Assembly (NCBI RefSeq): GCF_001632285.1
Contig: NZ_LWAH01000012.1
Location: 62,001 to 126,000 of the forward strand
DNA length: 64,000 nucleotides
From: Moraxella catarrhalis
GTDB taxonomy: Bacteria; Pseudomonadota; Gammaproteobacteria; Pseudomonadales; Moraxellaceae
Direction: 5' to 3'
In this document: positions 60,242 through 64,000 of the stretch, in pieces
Layout: the number at the start of each line of letters is the position of its first letter
Position numbering within the stretch: position 1 is the stretch's first letter
Notes under the pieces: model-generated
What the model was told of the DNA's origin: nothing
Database searches by the model: none
Seen by the model: only the letters and a program-made list of their open reading frames with translations
Position numbers and translations under genes: made by a program

Positions 60242-60936
60242 GCAAGATAGTCAAACCAACCAAAACTCTCATCGCTGAACGATTTCGTGGATTTTTGCCA
60301 GTCGTGATTGATGTGGAGACTGCTGGATTTAATGCTGCCACCGATGCATTGCTTGAAATTGCTTGTGTGCCGATTTTGATGGATAATGATGGGAATCTTT
60401 ATCAAGGTGAGCCATTAAATGCACACATTGAGCCATTTGATGGTGCCAATCTTGAGCCAGCTGCTCTAAAATTCACTGGCATTAATCCTGATAGCCCCTT
60501 TAGAAAAGCCATCAGCGAAGATGAAAAAACCGCCTTGCGTCGTATTTTTAAAGCATTAAAAGCCCTAAAAAAAGAACATGGTTGCCGTCAGTGTATTTTG
60601 GTTGGGCATAATGCACATTTTGATTTGGGATTTTTAAATGCTGCCATTGCACGAACCAATAGCAAAAACCATTCACCCTTTCATACTTTTAGTGTATTAG
60701 ATACGGTGAGTTTTGCTGCATTGACTTATGGTCATACCGTTTTGGCAAAAACTTGTATGATTGCTGGGCTTGAATTTGATAATCAACATGCACATTCAGC
60801 ACTATACGATGCCCAAAAAACTGCTGAACTGTTTTGCCATATTGTCAATCAAAATACACTTTTATCAACCAATCATGCCAATTTAACTCAAAATGACACG
60901 CCAACCAGCCCCCATCAGACGCCATCGCTGACTTGA
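60238..60936 (+). CDS. rnt: ribonuclease T
   Basis: DEDD-family 3' exonuclease that trims the ends of tRNA and other stable RNAs. It has 232 residues. ExoI motif [20 protein letters not shown], Exo[24 protein letters not shown], Exo[19 protein letters not shown], plus RGFLPVV at the N-terminus. The start at 60238 overlaps the pyrC stop. The C-terminal 25 residues are a low-complexity T/N/S/P tail. Confidence 0.95.
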   Translation: MSKIVKPTKTLIAERFRGFLPVVIDVETAGFNAATDALLEIACVPILMDNDGNLYQGEPLNAHIEPFDGANLEPAALKFTGINPDSPFRKAISEDEKTALRRIFKALKALKKEHGCRQCILVGHNAHFDLGFLNAAIARTNSKNHSPFHTFSVLDTVSFAALTYGHTVLAKTCMIAGLEFDNQHAHSALYDAQKTAELFCHIVNQNTLLSTNHANLTQNDTPTSPHQTPSLT

Positions 60937-60983
60937 TGGATAAATTTAAAAATTACTTAAAACCAATTATAAGGAGAATTATC

Positions 60984-61472
60984 ATGCCATCTTTTGATGT
61001 GGTTTCAGAATTACAAGTTTTTGAGGTTAAGCACGCAGTTCAAAATACCGAAAAAGAAGTTGCCAACCGCTTTGATTTTAAAGGCAGCGATATCAGTATT
61101 CAACTGAATGAAAAAGCCAAAACGGTCACCATTACCACTGATAATGAATTACAATCAGATAATGTATATGCGATTTTTGAAAAACAATTGATTAAACGAG
61201 GCGTTGATTTACAATCACTTGACCCACAAGATAAAAGCCAATCAGGGAAACAAACCAAGCAAATCATCCATCTAAAAGATGGCTTAGACAGCGATACCGC
61301 CAAAAAAATCTCAAAAACACTCAAAGAATCTGATTTAAAAGTATCTGCCAGTATCCAAGGCGATAAAATTAGAATCAGTGATAAGAAAAAAGATAATCTG
61401 CAACTTGCTATGGCCTTTTTAAAAGAAAAGACATTTGGGGTGCCTTTACAATTTAATAATTTTAAAGACTAG
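60984..61472 (+). CDS. yajQ: YajQ-family nucleotide-binding protein
   Basis: A 162-residue cytoplasmic protein of the YajQ family (UPF0234); a Xanthomonas relative binds cyclic di-GMP. Signature MPSFDVVSELQVFEVKHAVQ, EVANRFDFKGSDISIQL, VDLQSLDPQDKSQSGK, and a C-terminal KTFGVPLQFNNFKD. AAGGAGAATTATC before the ATG at 60984 fixes the start; a longer in-frame reading from the end of rnt is rejected. The function in this organism is not known. Confidence 0.94.
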   Translation: MPSFDVVSELQVFEVKHAVQNTEKEVANRFDFKGSDISIQLNEKAKTVTITTDNELQSDNVYAIFEKQLIKRGVDLQSLDPQDKSQSGKQTKQIIHLKDGLDSDTAKKISKTLKESDLKVSASIQGDKIRISDKKKDNLQLAMAFLKEKTFGVPLQFNNFKD

Positions 61473-61539
61473 TAGACCAAATTATTTTATTAAAAATCAA
61501 TGACTTAGTAATTTTTATCAGAATTTTCATATAAAATGA

Positions 61540-61567
61540 TTGACGATTAAAAATATCATGATATAAT
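61540..61567 (+). promoter_or_regulatory. promoter of tRNA-Glu
   Basis: TTGACG, 16-base spacer, TATAAT. Start near 61574, about 60 bases before the tRNA. Confidence 0.7.
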
Positions 61568-61633
61568 GGCAACCAATTTCGGATCAATGGTGAAAGCACC
61601 GAAATTCAGCAAAGGTTAGGCTTTGTAAACTGT

Positions 61634-61709
61634 GTCCCATTCGTCTAGAGGCCTAGGACACCGCCCTTTCACGGCGGTAACAGGGGTTCGAATCCCCTAT
61701 GGGATGCCA
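61634..61709 (+). tRNA. tRNA-Glu (anticodon TTC)
   Basis: The acceptor GTCCCAT pairs with ATGGGAT, the discriminator is G, and CCA is encoded. The anticodon stem CCGCC/GGCGG has loop CTTTCAC; the T arm is AGGGGTTCGAATCCCCT. The first pair is G1-U72, a wobble, where E. coli has G-C. It is transcribed alone with its own promoter and terminator. Confidence 0.97.
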
Positions 61710-61716
61710 ATATTTT

Positions 61717-61752
61717 AACACGCTCAGTAAATTACTGGGCGTGTTTTTTATG
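61717..61752 (+). terminator. terminator after tRNA-Glu
   Basis: AACACGCTCAGTA pairs with TACTGGGCGTGTT, followed by a T run. Confidence 0.85.
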
Positions 61753-61826
61753 CTTAATTTTTATTTGACAACAATCATAATCATACCAACGGCATCAATA
61801 AAACCTTACCTTAATGAATAAATGAA

Positions 61827-62561
61827 TTAAGGCTGATTGGTATTGGGTGCAATATCCATTGGCACATCCATCAATAAGATTTGGGCGTCGCTGGTCGCAG
61901 TCAATTCAAAACCATCCACATCCCAAATACCCAAACCATCACGCTCGCCAAGTTGTCGATCGCCAATGTTTGCACTACCTTTGATCACAAATACATAAAC
62001 ACCATTGCCTGACTTTTTGATTTGATAGTAGCGACTGGTGTCTTTATCAAAGTTGGCTAATGAAAACCAAGCATCTTGATGAATCCATACCCCATCATCA
62101 TCTGCATTTGGCGATAAAATTTGTTGAAAATCATTTGGCTTGGCTTGATCGGCAATGGTGACTTGTTGATAGCGTGGTTTTATGCCATTTTTACGAGCTA
62201 AGACCCAAATTTGTAAAAACTTCACTGGCTTATCAGCGTTAGCATTCATTTCGCTGTGAGTAATGCCTGTACCAGCAGACATAACTTGGATATCACCATT
62301 TTTAATGATACTGCCATTACCCATGCTGTCTTTGTGTGCCAAATCACCACTCAAAGGCAGTGAAATAATTTCCATATCTTGATGCGGATGTCTGCCAAAG
62401 CCCATTCCGCCTTCAACACAATCATCATTAATGACACGAAGCACACCAAAGCCCATACGCTGTGGATCATAATACTCTGCAAAGCTAAAGGTATGACGAC
62501 TTTTTAGCCAACCATGTTCGGCATCACCACGAGAATCAGCGGCATGAAAGACGGTTTTCAT
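61827..62561 (-). CDS. pirin-family protein
   Basis: Bicupin of the pirin family, some of which have quercetin-dioxygenase activity or modulate metabolism. It has about 244 residues. Metal ligands are seen in FGRHPHQDMEIISLPLSGDL and MSAGTGITHSEMNAN; FAEYYDPQRMGFGVLRVIND precedes them. Tandem ATG codons at 62564 and 62561 follow GGAGA; the second has better spacing and is chosen. The C-terminal cupin half is shortened, as usual for the short pirins. The role is not predictable. Confidence 0.92.
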   Translation of the reverse strand: MKTVFHAADSRGDAEHGWLKSRHTFSFAEYYDPQRMGFGVLRVINDDCVEGGMGFGRHPHQDMEIISLPLSGDLAHKDSMGNGSIIKNGDIQVMSAGTGITHSEMNANADKPVKFLQIWVLARKNGIKPRYQQVTIADQAKPNDFQQILSPNADDDGVWIHQDAWFSLANFDKDTSRYYQIKKSGNGVYVFVIKGSANIGDRQLGERDGLGIWDVDGFELTATSDAQILLMDVPMDIAPNTNQP

Positions 62562-62837
62562 CATTTTCTCCAAAGGTATTGATTATTAATGAATTATAAG
62601 GCAATTCATTGATGCGATAAACGATCATTTATAAGACTTAATGACAAATATAGAAATTATATCATTAAGAAAAACCAAGCAACAATTTAAGGGCAAAGAT
62701 TATCAATATCAACCCTTTTAGCGATTGTATTTATCTATTTTTAGATTTAATTTATTTAATTTTATTAAAATTTATTATTATTTTATATATTTACATTTGA
62801 TTTTATCATAAAAATTAAATCATAAAAATAAAAAACA
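62562..62837. other. AT-rich intergenic space
   Basis: Between pirin and the PiT gene; almost all A and T near 62730-62830. No gene or clear signal beyond the terminator that follows. Confidence 0.5.
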
Positions 62838-62872
62838 TTATCCCTTTAAATATCAGATCCAAAGGGATTTAG
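62838..62872 (-). terminator. terminator after the PiT transporter gene
   Basis: Minus strand: ATCCCTTTGG and AAAGGGAT form a stem, followed by AATGTTTTTTATTTTT. Confidence 0.7.
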
Positions 62873-62921
62873 CGGCTTAAGATTAACACAAGCCTATAAA
62901 ATAACCGTTTTGTGCTGTCAA

Positions 62922-64000
62922 TCAAAGAAAATATGTAAGCAATAGGAATGAAATAGCGCTGATAGTTGCTGCTGCTGGTAAGGTAATAACCCAAGCCAAA
63001 CCAATAGGTTTCATCAAACGCCAATTGGTATTTTTATTCACCAAACCAATACCAAGCACAGCGCCCACCAAAATGTGCGTACTTGAAACAGGAATGCCCA
63101 AGCTAGAAGCACCCATGACAACTGCAGCTGCTGCAAGCTCTGCTGAAAAACCTGAAGCTGGATGCATTTCGGTAAGGTTGGTACCAACTGTTTGAATAAC
63201 CTCTTTACCAATAAACCATAAACCTACAATCAGTGAAACGCCAAAGGTTAGCATGACAGGTGCTGGCACCGTTGCCTGAGCCTCAACTGCGTTATTTTTA
63301 ATCACATCCATAATGGCAACAAAAGGACCGACTGCATTGGCAATATCGTTGGAACCATGGCTAAAAGCAAAGGCACATGCTGTAAATACCTGCATCCAGC
63401 TGAACATAACAAAAGTCGCTTTACCTAAGGCTTCTTTATGTTTACCACGAATGGTTTTGGTATAAATAAAAGCGGTCAACCATACCAAAGCACCCAGCAT
63501 ACCCATCACCAAACCAGCTTGGAGAATGGATAATTGTAAACCTGTATTTGCCAAACCCTTAAATACAACCATCGCTGTCATAATCACCGCACCCAAAGCG
63601 GCAATGAGTGGCACCCATGTCTTTAAAGCCTTTAGTGTATCAAGATTGTCACGGCGGCGTTCAAGGTCAAAAATGGCACGGTAATATTGGGTTTCTAAAT
63701 CATCACGCTGACAATCACCGTCTTTAAAAGCCTCTTGGTCACGCAGCAACGCATTGGTATATGGCAACTTTTCTTTATCATCAAGTGTCTCAAAATACTC
63801 TTTTTGTTCACGCTTAAGTGCCTTTTTTTTGGCTTTAATGGTCTTAACGACCAATTCCGCTTTATCATTATATGCCAATATATTTTTTTTAATAATACTG
63901 TATAATAAATATGATAATGCCCCGCCTAACACAGGTGATATCACCCAAGAAAGTGCAATATCACGAATCTTTGACCATTTGACCGTTGAAAATGCAAAAT
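62922..64000 (-). CDS. PiT-family inorganic phosphate transporter (5' end outside window)
   Basis: Sodium- or proton-coupled phosphate permease. The frame continues past the right edge: before the codon at 63944 I can read VKWSKIRDIALSW directly, so the internal GTG there is not the start. The PiT signature is seen twice, in part: VISPVLGGALSYLLYSIIK and ASSLGIPVSSTHILVGAVLG, with FAFSHGSNDIANAVGPFVAI between. A hydrophilic, coiled-coil-rich loop of about 90 residues (KAKKKALKREQKEYFE and DLERRRDNLD) sits between helices. About 359 codons are visible; the N-terminus is missing. Confidence 0.94.
   Translation of the reverse strand, partial: FAFSTVKWSKIRDIALSWVISPVLGGALSYLLYSIIKKNILAYNDKAELVVKTIKAKKKALKREQKEYFETLDDKEKLPYTNALLRDQEAFKDGDCQRDDLETQYYRAIFDLERRRDNLDTLKALKTWVPLIAALGAVIMTAMVVFKGLANTGLQLSILQAGLVMGMLGALVWLTAFIYTKTIRGKHKEALGKATFVMFSWMQVFTACAFAFSHGSNDIANAVGPFVAIMDVIKNNAVEAQATVPAPVMLTFGVSLIVGLWFIGKEVIQTVGTNLTEMHPASGFSAELAAAAVVMGASSLGIPVSSTHILVGAVLGIGLVNKNTNWRLMKPIGLAWVITLPAAATISAISFLLLTYFL

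Overview
The window is a chromosomal segment of a Moraxella-type gammaproteobacterium. Moraxella catarrhalis is the best guess. The pointers are an AT-rich background with ordinary housekeeping synteny, an M35-like porin, two adhesin-complex-protein (ACP) paralogues, a ZnuD-type receptor, an eptA/PAP2 pair, the pyrG-kdsA-eno-ftsB-ispD cluster, and an opp operon in the order B-C-D-F-A. The species call is an inference from remembered gene families, not a database match. I see no prophage, insertion sequence or CRISPR array.

Layout. 1-1.5 kb: rpsF (cut by the window edge), a small membrane protein and a YcgL protein, all on the minus strand. 1.6-6.9 kb: the glycine cleavage system (gcvT, a 39-residue lipoprotein, gcvH, gcvP) behind a tandem glycine riboswitch. 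7.2-13 kb: a CstA-type carrier, a decayed TonB-dependent hemoglobin-type receptor, and a DUF4212/sodium-solute symporter pair preceded by a leader that can fold over its own Shine-Dalgarno. 13.2-24.8 kb: apbC, queA, tgt, eptA, a PAP2 phosphatase, an ArsC/Spx-like protein, then leuS-lptE-holA. 24.9-25.2 kb: tRNA-Lys, tRNA-Lys, tRNA-Asn. 25.4-28.1 kb: the porin and the two ACP genes. 28.1-34.9 kb: oppBCDFA, closely resembling the streptococcal Ami system. 35.2-39.7 kb: queH, a coiled-coil protein, znuD with a Zur-like operator, and a divergent ribbon-helix-helix gene. 39.8-48.7 kb: sppA, comEC, ispD, ftsB, eno, kdsA, pyrG, all minus. 48.9-55.8 kb: ccoNOQP, an SCP2-domain gene, ccoG and fixH. 55.8-64 kb: a LysR regulator, a YkuD-family enzyme, argG, pyrC, rnt, yajQ, tRNA-Glu, a pirin and a PiT phosphate transporter cut by the right edge.

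How the parts work together. Three queuosine genes (queA, tgt, queH) lie here, queH apart from the other two. Envelope biogenesis is well represented: lptE, kdsA, eptA, PAP2, the YkuD enzyme, ftsB. The cbb3 oxidase structural operon and its assembly genes ccoG/fixH sit on either side of one small gene. Host-interaction and nutrient functions (porin, ACPs, OppA, ZnuD, the dead hemoglobin receptor) form the accessory part.

Most promising observations: the structured leader at 10810-10969, which looks like a cis-regulatory RNA I do not recognise; the apparent Firmicute origin of the opp operon; the ComEC protein whose C-terminal domain lacks the metallo-beta-lactamase motif; and the hemoglobin-receptor pseudogene.
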